Made by a program: the position numbers and the translations under genes
The notes under the pieces: generated by a model
Database searches by the model: none
Seen by the model: only the letters and a program-made list of their open reading frames with translations
What the model was told of the DNA's origin: nothing
Shown here: positions 1 through 6,767 of the stretch, one piece after another
How the letters are laid out: every line of letters begins with the position of its first letter
How positions within the stretch are numbered: the stretch's first letter is position 1
Assembly: GCA_902489215.1 (NCBI GenBank)
Contig: CABTZE010000016.1
Coordinates: forward strand, 1-21,517
DNA length: 21,517 nt
Direction of reading: 5' to 3'
Source of the DNA: an uncultured Brevibacterium sp.
GTDB taxonomy: Bacteria; Actinomycetota; Actinomycetes; Actinomycetales; Brevibacteriaceae

Positions 1-79
1 ATTGAACCGAGAATCGAGGCGGGCAGCCATGTGGCCACCTGTTTGCCGTAGCCGGCCATCTGCTTGCGGTAGCCGAAGG
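1..79. repeat. left arm of a 79-bp perfect inverted repeat (right arm 297-375)
   Basis: Bases 1-79 read as the exact reverse complement of 297-375, which is coding sequence of the TSUP permease. The match runs to the first base of the window and stops sharply at base 79/80, where window G faces a mismatch. The arms are separated by 217 bp. A perfect copy of internal coding sequence, inverted at the very edge, looks more like a fold-back or chimeric join at a contig end than a natural repeat, but a genuine inverted duplication cannot be excluded. If it is an artefact, the true upstream region of the permease gene is missing here. Confidence 0.95.
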
Positions 80-89
80 GCGCTTCCAC

Positions 90-107
90 GCTCAGGCACG
101 CCTGAGC
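90..107. repeat. perfect 8-bp-arm hairpin just before the TSUP start
   Basis: GCTCAGGC-AC-GCCTGAGC forms a perfect inverted repeat ending two bases before the ATG at 110. In RNA it would put the ribosome-binding region in a stem, and no clear Shine-Dalgarno is seen. As it lies beside the suspected chimeric join at 79/80, it may be native leader sequence or part of the same edge artefact. Confidence 0.6.
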
Positions 108-109
108 TG

Positions 110-913
110 ATGGGTTCATTCACCCTCGTCGAGGCCCTGCTCATCTTCGCGGCGGGCCTTGGCGCCGGAGCAATCAACGCTGCCGTCGGCTCCGGCACGC
201 TCATCACCTTTCCGGCACTCGTCGCCTTTGGCGTGCCGCCGCAGACAGCGACTATGAGCAACGCACTGGGTCTCATCCCCGGCAATGTGGCCAGCTCCTT
301 CGGCTACCGCAAGCAGATGGCCGGCTACGGCAAACAGGTGGCCACATGGCTGCCCGCCTCGATTCTCGGTTCAATCGTCGGCGCCCTGCTCCTGGTGGTT
401 CTTCCGTCGACGACCTTTGAAGCTGTCGTTCCCGTGCTCATCGTGCTCGCCGTCATCATGGTGATCGGTCAGCCATTCCTCAAGAGGGCGCTTGCTAAAC
501 GTGCCGAAAAAGCAGGCCGCACAGCACCCGCCAAACCAGAAGACACCTCGAGCGCTGTGAAGGTGGCAGCCCTTGCCGCGATCTTCTTCACCGCGATCTA
601 CGGCGGCTACTTCGCTGCCGCGCAGGGTGTGCTGCTCGTCGGTCTCCTGGGTGTGCTCACGGCGTACTCGCTGCAGCAGATCAACGGCTTCAAAAACGTT
701 TTGGTGCTCGGCGTCAACACGGTTGCGGCGATCATCTACATGATCGTCGGCTTTGACAAGATCAACTGGACGGCCGTGCTCCTGGTGGCAGTTGGTTCGC
801 TCATCGGCGGATACGCGGGAGCGAAGTTCGCCCAGAAACTGCCAGACCCGCTGCTGCGCGGCATCATCGTCGTCCTCAGCATCATCGCCTTCTTCCGCAT
901 CATCCAACTGTGA
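110..913 (+). CDS. TSUP-family (TauE/SafE) membrane permease
   Basis: Predicted integral membrane protein of 267 residues in the sulfite/anion exporter (TSUP, formerly DUF81) family. Its members move small anions such as sulfite, sulfonates or sulfur-containing acids across the cytoplasmic membrane; the substrate here is unknown. The N-terminal signature GAGAINAAVGSGTLITFP (about residues 18-35) and the second-half repeat around GGYFAAAQGVLLV are typical, as are the roughly eight hydrophobic segments split by a short basic cytoplasmic loop (KRALAKRAEKAGR). I chose ATG 110 because the family motif begins soon after it. Upstream in-frame codons come from the inverted edge repeat and give a non-family, Arg-rich peptide. 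Its stop overlaps the GTG of the next gene (GTGA), indicating cotranscription. Length fits the family. Confidence 0.88.
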   Translation: MGSFTLVEALLIFAAGLGAGAINAAVGSGTLITFPALVAFGVPPQTATMSNALGLIPGNVASSFGYRKQMAGYGKQVATWLPASILGSIVGALLLVVLPSTTFEAVVPVLIVLAVIMVIGQPFLKRALAKRAEKAGRTAPAKPEDTSSAVKVAALAAIFFTAIYGGYFAAAQGVLLVGLLGVLTAYSLQQINGFKNVLVLGVNTVAAIIYMIVGFDKINWTAVLLVAVGSLIGGYAGAKFAQKLPDPLLRGIIVVLSIIAFFRIIQL

Positions 914-1797
914 ACACACCGGCCAAACGCGACATCGACGACGCGCAGATACAGCAGATTCTCCGCGCCCACGGGATCGACGATTCCCGTGTCATCCGCT
1001 CCGCCCACGCACCCGAATCGCTGCTGGCGGACTATACGGACCTGACTGACGTTCAGCTGCGAAGCAAGCGGGAACCCGCCGAGGGCCTGTTCATTGCAGA
1101 GTCCTCCAAAATCGTCACGCGAGCCCTGGCTGCTGGCTACAGCGCGCGGTCGTTCCTGCTGCGCCCCAATTGGTTGGAAGATCTCGCACCTCAACTGGCT
1201 GAATCAGACGCTCCCATCATCCTGGGTACGCCGGCAGAACTTGAGAACATCGTCGGCTTCCACCTGCACCGGGGCGCCCTGGCGGCCATGGAGCGCAAAC
1301 CTCAGCCGGAGCTGGAGGAAATCCTCAGCCGAGCCGAGCGAATTGTGGTGCTGGAGGACATCGTTGACCACACCAATGTCGGTGCGATCTTCCGTTCCGC
1401 GGCAGCCCTGGGCGCCGACGCTGTTCTCATCAGCCCACGATGCGCCGACCCCCTGTACCGTCGCTCCATCCGGGTATCGATGGGGACCGTGTTCTCGGTG
1501 CCGTGGGCGCGGATCCAACCGTGGCCGGCAGGCATCGACCTGCTGCGCGAGCACGGCTTCACGACCGCGGCTCTCGCTCTGCACGACGGAGCGATCAGCG
1601 TTCGCGAGTTCGCCCGCGCCGGTCACCAGAAGACCGCGCTGATCATGGGCACGGAAGGCGCTGGGCTCAGCCGCCGGACAATCGAAGCCGCCGATGCTCG
1701 AGTCATCATCCCCATGTCCCACGGAATCGATTCCCTCAATGTTGCCGCGGCAGCCGCCGTGGCGGTCTTTGCCCTCCAGGAGGATGCCGATGGCTGA
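910..1797 (+). CDS. SpoU/TrmH-family 2'-O-ribose RNA methyltransferase
   Basis: Predicted S-adenosylmethionine-dependent 2'-O-methyltransferase of tRNA or rRNA, 295 residues, of the SPOUT superfamily. A substrate-binding-type N-terminal domain (EGLFIAESSKIVTRAL, about residues 58-73) precedes the knotted catalytic domain. Motif 1 is EDIVDHTNVGAIFRSA (149-164) with its Asn and Arg. Motif 2 is LIMGTEGAGL, and motif 3 is IPMSHGIDSLNVAAAAAV near the C terminus, with the conserved Ser and Asn. The family and architecture are clear; the modified nucleotide is not, and 23S rRNA is the usual guess for such paralogues. The GTG start overlaps the stop of the permease gene, and the downstream phosphatase-like gene starts 8 bp inside this one, so the three are almost certainly translated from one message. 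Confidence 0.88.
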   Translation: MNTPAKRDIDDAQIQQILRAHGIDDSRVIRSAHAPESLLADYTDLTDVQLRSKREPAEGLFIAESSKIVTRALAAGYSARSFLLRPNWLEDLAPQLAESDAPIILGTPAELENIVGFHLHRGALAAMERKPQPELEEILSRAERIVVLEDIVDHTNVGAIFRSAAALGADAVLISPRCADPLYRRSIRVSMGTVFSVPWARIQPWPAGIDLLREHGFTTAALALHDGAISVREFARAGHQKTALIMGTEGAGLSRRTIEAADARVIIPMSHGIDSLNVAAAAAVAVFALQEDADG

Positions 1798-2554
1798 AAT
1801 CACGCGCGATGCCGCTGCCGAGTCGCTGGTTGAAGGCGGGGTGACAGGAGAAGTCGCCACTCCGCGGGAGAACAACCTCTCACACATTCACAGGTTCTTA
1901 GCCCAAGAGCGGAATTTCGACTTCGGCGTGCCGCTGACACGCGAATGGGATTACGAGTCCGTGTTCGACGTCATGGTTGCCCGCTGCGGTATCCGCCCGG
2001 AACGCGATTACACGGAAGGCGTTGACACCATCTCCACTGGGCTGTGTCTTGATGGGCTGGACCGTCTGCGCGCTGCCGTGTCTGAGGTTGCCGGACGCGG
2101 TGGACGAATTCTGTTCGCCACGGGACACCCGTCGGGACTGCTGCCAGTGCACGAAGCCACTGCGGCATGGGCTGGGCGGCTGGGCGCTGACATTGTGCGC
2201 CTGGACCAGTTCATTCCGCTGCAGTCTGAGGGTGGGGACGTCCGCCAGATCGGAAGCGTCTGGCACTGGCACATTCACGGCGGTCTGCCGCACACCCATC
2301 TGGCAGAGCCCATGCACGCGCTGCTTGACGCACTGGAAGAAGCGGGCCAGCCCATGCCCGACCTCGTGGTTGCCGACCACGGCTGGGCGGGAGCCGCGGC
2401 CAGCAGGGGACTGCGCACGGTAGGCTACGCCGACTGCAACGATCCGGCGCTCTTCGTCGCCGAAGCTCAGGGGCAGGTGGAAGTCTGCGTGCCGCTGGAT
2501 GACAACATTCCTCCGTACAACTACACGGGGCTCATTCGCTGGCTGACCCGCTGA
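1790..2554 (+). CDS. conserved actinobacterial putative phosphatase
   Basis: A 254-residue soluble protein resembling a conserved actinobacterial family that databases label simply phosphatase; the label rests on my memory of such proteins and the biochemistry is unclear. Recognisable conserved blocks are FGVPLTREWDYESVFDVM near residue 45, ILFATGHPSGLLPVHEA (about 107-123), VWHWHIHGGLPHTH with four His residues, VVADHGWAGAAASRGLRTVGYADCNDPALF, and the C-terminal VPLDDNIPPYNYTGL. The many conserved His/Asp residues suggest a metal site. ATG 1790 was preferred over ATG 1784 because AGGAGG (1778-1783) is adjacent to the first but six bases from the second. It overlaps the methyltransferase gene by 8 bp and ends the operon; the next gene has its own promoter. 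Confidence 0.7.
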   Translation: MAEITRDAAAESLVEGGVTGEVATPRENNLSHIHRFLAQERNFDFGVPLTREWDYESVFDVMVARCGIRPERDYTEGVDTISTGLCLDGLDRLRAAVSEVAGRGGRILFATGHPSGLLPVHEATAAWAGRLGADIVRLDQFIPLQSEGGDVRQIGSVWHWHIHGGLPHTHLAEPMHALLDALEEAGQPMPDLVVADHGWAGAAASRGLRTVGYADCNDPALFVAEAQGQVEVCVPLDDNIPPYNYTGLIRWLTR

Positions 2555-2623
2555 GGCAAGCCTGAACACCATGAGCCGCTGACACACCCGCCGCTTCGGT
2601 TCGCTTTGCGGGGGACGAGCCGG

Positions 2624-2629
2624 TATAGT
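2624..2629 (+). promoter_or_regulatory. probable -10 element of rpmE2
   Basis: TATAGT matches the sigma-A -10 consensus well in an otherwise GC-rich gap. The hexamer 17 bp upstream (TCGCTT, 2601-2606) is a poor -35. A start near 2636 would give a leader of about 93 nt before the rpmE2 ATG. Confidence 0.45.
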
Positions 2630-2635
2630 TTCATA

Positions 2636-2728
2636 GGTTGACGCCTCAGCGTCGATCAATCCGAATTTGAGCAGCTGGCAGGCGACTCGGTCGCACCAGG
2701 GGCTCTGACGAATTCAAAGGAAAGACTT
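2636..2728 (+). promoter_or_regulatory. structured 5' leader of rpmE2 (possible L31 autoregulatory leader)
   Basis: The untranslated region before rpmE2 can fold into two elements. The first is a small hairpin, GACGC-CTCA-GCGTC (2640-2653). The second is a long interrupted stem: GAGC 2669-2672 with GCTC 2702-2705, CTGG 2675-2678 with CCAG 2696-2699, and GCGAC 2682-2686 with GTCGC 2690-2694 around a TCG loop. A Shine-Dalgarno (AAAGGAAAG) follows. Ribosomal-protein leaders upstream of L31 genes have been described in Actinobacteria, so autoregulation by L31 is a reasonable inference. I cannot align it to a covariance model. Confidence 0.5.
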
Positions 2729-2986
2729 ATGCAGAAGGACATTCACCCCGAATACCAGGCGGTTGTCTTCAACGACCTCGCTTCGGGCAAGAAGCTCCTG
2801 ACCCGTTCGACGGTCAAGAGCGACAAGACCATCGAGTGGGAAGACGGCAACACCTACCCGCTCGTCGACGTTGAAATCTCGTCGGAATCGCACCCGTTCT
2901 ACACCGGCAAGCAGCGCATCCTCGACTCCGCTGGCCGTGTCGAAAAGTTCAAGGACCGCTACAAGTCCTTCGGCAAGCGCAAGTAA
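2729..2986 (+). CDS. rpmE2: 50S ribosomal protein L31 type B
   Basis: Large-subunit ribosomal protein of 85 residues, matching the long type B (C-minus) L31 form. The opening MQKDIHPEYQAVVF and the block ESHPFYTGKQRILDSAGRVEKF are diagnostic. There is no cysteine, so this is the zinc-independent paralogue, which in many bacteria replaces the zinc-binding L31 when zinc is scarce and is often Zur-repressed. No convincing Zur box was seen here, and the structured leader may be the control point instead. The start is supported by AAAGGAAAG seven or so bases upstream. The gene stands alone, with a leader before it and a strong terminator 12 bases after its stop. Confidence 0.96.
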   Translation: MQKDIHPEYQAVVFNDLASGKKLLTRSTVKSDKTIEWEDGNTYPLVDVEISSESHPFYTGKQRILDSAGRVEKFKDRYKSFGKRK

Positions 2987-2995
2987 TCAGCGCCG

Positions 2996-3036
2996 AAAAA
3001 GCCGCCGGCTCCCTGCGTGGGACCGGCGGCTTTCTG
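2996..3036. terminator. bidirectional intrinsic terminator between rpmE2 and pdxK
   Basis: A long GC-rich stem, AAAGCCGCCGG...CCGGCGGCTTT, with a TGCG-centred loop is preceded by an A tract and followed by T-rich sequence. It can therefore stop transcription from rpmE2 on the + strand and from pdxK on the - strand. Confidence 0.88.
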
Positions 3037-3116
3037 CTTTCCGGACGCGAAATCTGGAGCGCGCGCTTGCCGAACACCGCCTGCGAGGCGGAGCTCACCT
3101 GACGGGTGGGACTGCT

Positions 3117-3947
3117 TCAGCTGACGGTGACGGCGACATCCGGGTGCGGCCAGACGCGGGCTGCCGGATGGAACATCGAGTTGACGCCCATGGCATTCGG
3201 CATGGAGCGGGCAATACCGTGGGCGACCTTAACCTTGGCGCTGACGACCGCGTCGAGAGGCTTGTGACCCAGCGCGAGGCCCGCGGCAATTGAGGATGCG
3301 AAGGAGCATCCGGCGCCGTTGACGAGTTCGTCATTGACCTTACGCGAGCGCAGCACGTGGACTTCCGAACCGTCGTAGAAGACATCGACGGCGTCCGGTC
3401 CGGGAAAGCGGGCCCCGCCCTTGACGACGACGCTCGCAGCGCCGATAGCGTGCAGCTGCTTGGCGGCGGCGATCATGTCGTCAACGGAGTCAAGGGAGTC
3501 GGCCCCGACCAGCTTTGCAGCTTCGTCCAGATTGGGCGTCATGACCGAGGCGGCGGGCACGTAGGTCTCCAACATCATCTGGGACAGATCGATGACGCCT
3601 TTGCCGGTGCCCTTGTATGTCAGCACGGGGTCAAAGACGTACGGGGCGTCAATGTCGCGCAGGCGCTGGGCGAGCATGGGCGCGGTGTCAACACTTCCGA
3701 GCATGCCGGATTTGACGGCGTGGAAACGGTGGATGCCGAGAGTGGAATCGAACTGTCGGATCACGCTTTCGGGCGTGGTGAAGTCGATCGTGTGGTCGAA
3801 GCCCTCCGCCGGGTCAAAGGTGACGACGCAGGTGATGACGGATGCGCCGAAGACTCCGTATTCGTTGAACATCTTGAGGTCCGCGGCGAGGCCCGCGCCG
3901 CCGGAAACATCGGATCCGGCAACTGTCAGTGCGCGTCGATGCGTCAT
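3117..3947 (-). CDS. pdxK: pyridoxine/hydroxymethylpyrimidine kinase (PdxK/ThiD-like)
   Basis: Ribokinase-fold vitamin kinase of 276 residues. It is predicted to phosphorylate pyridoxal/pyridoxine for PLP salvage, with possible activity on hydroxymethylpyrimidine because ThiD and PdxK-like enzymes overlap. Seen in the sequence are the N-terminal AGSDVSGGAGLAADLKMF (10-27), DPVLTYKGTG (106-115), TPNLDEAAKLVG (137-148), VVVKGGARF and the anion-hole/catalytic block NGAGCSFASSIAAGLALG (210-227), with Cys214 as in the PdxK/ThiD-like subgroup. AAGGAG precedes the ATG at 3947. It lies 20 bases behind trmL on the same strand and is probably cotranscribed with it. Downstream is the bidirectional terminator. 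Confidence is high for the fold and moderate for PdxK rather than ThiD. Confidence 0.85.
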   Translation of the reverse strand: MTHRRALTVAGSDVSGGAGLAADLKMFNEYGVFGASVITCVVTFDPAEGFDHTIDFTTPESVIRQFDSTLGIHRFHAVKSGMLGSVDTAPMLAQRLRDIDAPYVFDPVLTYKGTGKGVIDLSQMMLETYVPAASVMTPNLDEAAKLVGADSLDSVDDMIAAAKQLHAIGAASVVVKGGARFPGPDAVDVFYDGSEVHVLRSRKVNDELVNGAGCSFASSIAAGLALGHKPLDAVVSAKVKVAHGIARSMPNAMGVNSMFHPAARVWPHPDVAVTVS

Positions 3948-3967
3948 GGTCTGTCTCCTTCTGATGT

Positions 3968-4435
3968 TCAGCTGCCGCCGGGGTAGCCCAGCTGGCGCCA
4001 GGCTTCGTAGGCGGCGATGGATGCGGAGTTGGCGAGGTTGAGGGAGCGGCGACTGGGCAACATGGGGATGCGCACGCGCTCGTCAATCCGCGGATCATCG
4101 ACAACGCTCTGCGGCAGGCCCGTGGATTCGCGGCCGAAGAGCAGGACGTCGTCTTCGCGGTACTCAAGGCTGCCGAAGTGCTTGTCGGTGTGGGTTGTGA
4201 ACGCGATGATGCGCCGGCCGGCCAGCTGTTCGAAGGCATCGTTGATGTTCGGGTGAACCGTAACGTGTGCGAGGTCGTGATAGTCCAGTCCCGCGCGGCG
4301 CAGCTTGGCGTCAGACAAATCGAAGCCCAGCGGTTCCACCAGGTGAAGGTGTGCTCCCGTCACAGCGGCCAGGCGGATGGCGTTGCCTGTATTGCCGGGG
4401 ATTTCGGGGGTGTGGAAGACGATGCTGAGCTTCAT
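3968..4435 (-). CDS. trmL: tRNA (cytidine/uridine-34 2'-O)-methyltransferase TrmL
   Basis: A minimal SPOUT methyltransferase of 155 residues, predicted to 2'-O-methylate the wobble nucleotide of tRNA-Leu isoacceptors, as E. coli TrmL does. Motifs in order are HTPEIPGNTGNAIRLAA (8-24, with the conserved Asn and Arg), LVEPLGFDLSDAKLRRAGLDY (32-52), LLFGRESTGLP (SAM-binding turn), and IPMLPSRRSLNLANSASIAAYEA near the C terminus. Single-domain length is typical. It is transcribed away from the mutasome operon across a 63-bp gap containing the LexA box, and it leads pdxK. There is no strong Shine-Dalgarno at its start. Confidence 0.92.
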   Translation of the reverse strand: MKLSIVFHTPEIPGNTGNAIRLAAVTGAHLHLVEPLGFDLSDAKLRRAGLDYHDLAHVTVHPNINDAFEQLAGRRIIAFTTHTDKHFGSLEYREDDVLLFGRESTGLPQSVVDDPRIDERVRIPMLPSRRSLNLANSASIAAYEAWRQLGYPGGS

Positions 4436-4463
4436 AGGGCCACCAGTCTATTCGAAAATCCAT

Positions 4464-4498
4464 TTGCACTATTAGAACACGCGTTCGATACTGGAAGC
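4464..4498 (+). promoter_or_regulatory. imuA' promoter, probably leaderless
   Basis: TTGCAC (4464-4469) as -35, a 17-bp spacer and GATACT (4487-4492) as -10 form a good sigma-A promoter. The expected start point, six to seven bases past the -10, coincides with the A of the imuA' ATG at 4499. GGAAG lies only one base from the ATG, too close for a normal ribosome site, which agrees with a leaderless message. Confidence 0.65.
4473..4488. promoter_or_regulatory. LexA operator (SOS box)
   Basis: TAGAAC-ACGC-GTTCGA matches the Gram-positive/actinobacterial SOS consensus TCGAAC-N4-GTTCGA at 11 of 12 specified bases. It fills most of the spacer between the -35 and -10 of the imuA' promoter and touches the -10, ideal for direct occlusion of RNA polymerase by LexA. 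It fits the known damage induction of mutasome genes. Confidence 0.88.
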
Positions 4499-5155
4499 AT
4501 GTCCGTTCACGCCGTGCCCGCTGCGCTTGCGCAGCTTCGCCGTCTGCCGGGTGTGAGCACTGCTCGCGACCTGGCGGATGCTAAACCTGCGTTTCCCGTG
4601 GTCTCTGCACTGCGCTCTGTGTTTCCCACTGGGCTGCCGCGCGGCGAGGTGACTGAGATCGTCGGTCCGCAGGCTCTGTCGTTGGCGCTGGCAGCCGTGG
4701 CTCGTCTGAGTGCGGAGGATCACTGGACAGCCGCCGTGGGAGTGGGGGAGCCCGCTGTGCAGGCGATTGCCGACTACGGGATTTCGCTCAGTCGCTTTGC
4801 CCGCGTTGAGGTCGACGCTCGCGATTGGCTGCGGGCAGTGTCGATTCTCGTGGAGTCCTTTTCCGCGATCATCGTCCGCCCGGGCTTTTCTCTGACACCC
4901 ACCGAACAGGCTCGTCTGCGGGCGAAAGTGCGCGAACGCCGCATGAGCCTCCTCGTGGTGGGCAGCAGCCGACAGCCGAAGGGAACCGCAGACCGCACGG
5001 TGTCTGTTTCTGCCCCGCGGTGGGCGGGCTTGGCCCAAGGAACGGGAGCGCTGAGCGAATGTGCCGTCACGGTCGACCGCGATCGCGAACGCGTCCACTT
5101 GCTGCTGCCCGGATCATCCGGCCGGGCTGAGGAAAGGGGCATCCACCTTGTCTGA
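4499..5155 (+). CDS. imuA': mutasome accessory protein ImuA'
   Basis: A 218-residue RecA/SulA-like accessory protein of the actinobacterial mutasome. It is thought to bind ImuB and help load or position the error-prone polymerase on damaged DNA. Recognition rests on the N-terminal layout (FPVVSALRSVFPTGLPRGEVTEIVGP, about 34-59), a core reminiscent of RecA without catalytic motifs, and above all on the invariant neighbours imuB and dnaE2. The P-loop position reads GPQALSLA, lacking the Gly-Lys-Ser/Thr of an active Walker A, so ATP hydrolysis is unlikely. ATG 4499 matches the promoter geometry; longer in-frame starts run back into antisense trmL. It overlaps imuB by eight bases (TTGTCTGA), so the two are translationally coupled. 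Confidence 0.85.
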   Translation: MSVHAVPAALAQLRRLPGVSTARDLADAKPAFPVVSALRSVFPTGLPRGEVTEIVGPQALSLALAAVARLSAEDHWTAAVGVGEPAVQAIADYGISLSRFARVEVDARDWLRAVSILVESFSAIIVRPGFSLTPTEQARLRAKVRERRMSLLVVGSSRQPKGTADRTVSVSAPRWAGLAQGTGALSECAVTVDRDRERVHLLLPGSSGRAEERGIHLV

Positions 5156-6767
5156 TGCTCACCGCGACACCGCTGCGGCCCAGAAACAGCCGGCCGAGCC
5201 CGGCGGAACACTGCGCACACTCGTACTCCACGTACCGGACTTCACCGCCGTCGCTCACGCCGAAGCCGCCGGTGTTTCGCCGAACACCCCAGCGGTTGTC
5301 CTGCACACCGGGCGGGTCATCAGCGCAGATGCGCAGGCCCGGGCTGCGGGCATTGCCGTGGGGCTGAACCGACGGGCAGTCGGCTACCGCTGCCCGCAGG
5401 CTGCCGTACTCGACTACAGCGAAGACACCGAACAGCGGCTCTTCGCCCGCAGTGTGGGAATCCTCGAAGACCGCATGGCACGCTTCACCCTGCTGCGGCC
5501 GGGCACCATCGGCGTTCCCGTCAGCTCTTTCGCCCGCACCCACACGGAAGAGACCGCGACAGAAGAGCTGTTGACGGCGCTGACCGACGCCACCGGCTGG
5601 GAAGTGCTGGCCGGCATCGCAGATTCGCCGTTTGCGGCAGTTCTTGCAGCACATCGCTCACACCGCGTTGAACCAGGGCAAACAGCAGAGTTCCTCGCAC
5701 CGCTGCCGGTCAGCACACTGACAGAAGCCCACCCGGAGCGCTACGCGGACTTCGTCCAGCAGCTGGGCCATTTGGGGCTGGGGACTCTGGGCGATCTCGC
5801 GGCACTGTCAGCTGACAGCGTCTACACGCGCTTCGGCTCTGTCGGGCAGACTGCCAGGCTGTTGGCGGCGGGACTGACCGAGTCACTCCCCGCCACACAC
5901 CTCCGAACGGCCGATGTGAGCGTCTCCTGTCCCATTGAACCGCCCACGGGCCGAACCGACGCACTGTCCTTCTACGCGCGCAGTGCTGCCGCAGACCTCT
6001 TCCGTCGTGTTCGCAGCACCGGGCTGGTGTGCACGCAGGTGACAGTCGTCCTCCATGCTTCCGACGCAGAGGCCGAACAGCGCACGTGGCGACTGCCGGA
6101 CATGGACGAATCGCACATCGCCGACCGCGTCCGCTGGCAGGCTGACGGCTGGCTGGCCACACGAGGCGGGAGCGCAGAACCGCAGGTCTCGACGGCTGCC
6201 AGCTCACCTGACACAGATGACGGCATCAGCCTCATCGAACTCACAGCGGCTGAACTCGTCCGACCGCTGGAAAACGCCGCGGATCTCTTCAGTGCTCGTT
6301 CAGGGGACGTCAGCCGCACACTCGAGCGTCTACAGGGCCTCTTCGGCCCCGACGCCGTGCGCGTACCGCACGTGCAGGGCGGCCGTGAGCCCAGCGAAAC
6401 GAACCTGTGGACCCCGTGGCAGCAGACACCTCGGCCGCTCAGGGACAGCCGGGCACCCTGGCCCGGCGCTCTCCCGGCACCCCAGCCGACCCTCGTCGAC
6501 ACAGCTGACATCGACCTCTATGACGCCCACGGCAACACTGTCGTGGCCAGACCCTCCGGGCTGGACAGCCCACCGGACAGGATTGTGTGGCCGGGCGGGG
6601 AGCACAGTCGTGTCATCGCCTATTCATCGGCGTGGCCGGTCGAAGCCGAATGGTGGGACCCACCGGGACAGTACCGGGTGCGCCTGCAGGTGCTGACCGA
6701 CGACGACCGCGCTCTGCTGCTGAAAAAGGAAAACGGCCAGTGGTCAATAGCCGGCAGGTACGAATGA
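5148..6767 (+). CDS. imuB: inactive Y-family polymerase homologue ImuB
   Basis: A 539-residue Y-family DNA polymerase homologue that serves as scaffold linking ImuA', the beta clamp and DnaE2. The fold is recognisable (LRTLVLHVPDFTAVAHAEAAG near 22-42, then the fingers/palm and a helix-hairpin region LGHLGLGTLGDLAAL), but the catalytic carboxylates are missing. The DxD-like site reads HVPDF, and the SxDE site is replaced by a stretch around RPGTIGVPVSSF, as in known ImuB proteins. The C-terminal block LERLQGLFGPDAV is family-typical. The segment just before it, where mycobacterial ImuB carries a QLPLWG-type clamp motif, reads NAADLF. The TTG start has GAGGAAAGG at good spacing; other starts upstream lie inside imuA'. 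The stop overlaps the dnaE2 ATG (ATGA). Confidence 0.92.
   Translation: MSDAHRDTAAAQKQPAEPGGTLRTLVLHVPDFTAVAHAEAAGVSPNTPAVVLHTGRVISADAQARAAGIAVGLNRRAVGYRCPQAAVLDYSEDTEQRLFARSVGILEDRMARFTLLRPGTIGVPVSSFARTHTEETATEELLTALTDATGWEVLAGIADSPFAAVLAAHRSHRVEPGQTAEFLAPLPVSTLTEAHPERYADFVQQLGHLGLGTLGDLAALSADSVYTRFGSVGQTARLLAAGLTESLPATHLRTADVSVSCPIEPPTGRTDALSFYARSAAADLFRRVRSTGLVCTQVTVVLHASDAEAEQRTWRLPDMDESHIADRVRWQADGWLATRGGSAEPQVSTAASSPDTDDGISLIELTAAELVRPLENAADLFSARSGDVSRTLERLQGLFGPDAVRVPHVQGGREPSETNLWTPWQQTPRPLRDSRAPWPGALPAPQPTLVDTADIDLYDAHGNTVVARPSGLDSPPDRIVWPGGEHSRVIAYSSAWPVEAEWWDPPGQYRVRLQVLTDDDRALLLKKENGQWSIAGRYE

Noticed and set aside
2..109. In-frame N-terminal extension of the TSUP protein from base 2
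   Set aside because: It is encoded by the inverted edge repeat, is Arg/Pro/Ser-rich and has no resemblance to the family, whose motif begins soon after ATG 110.
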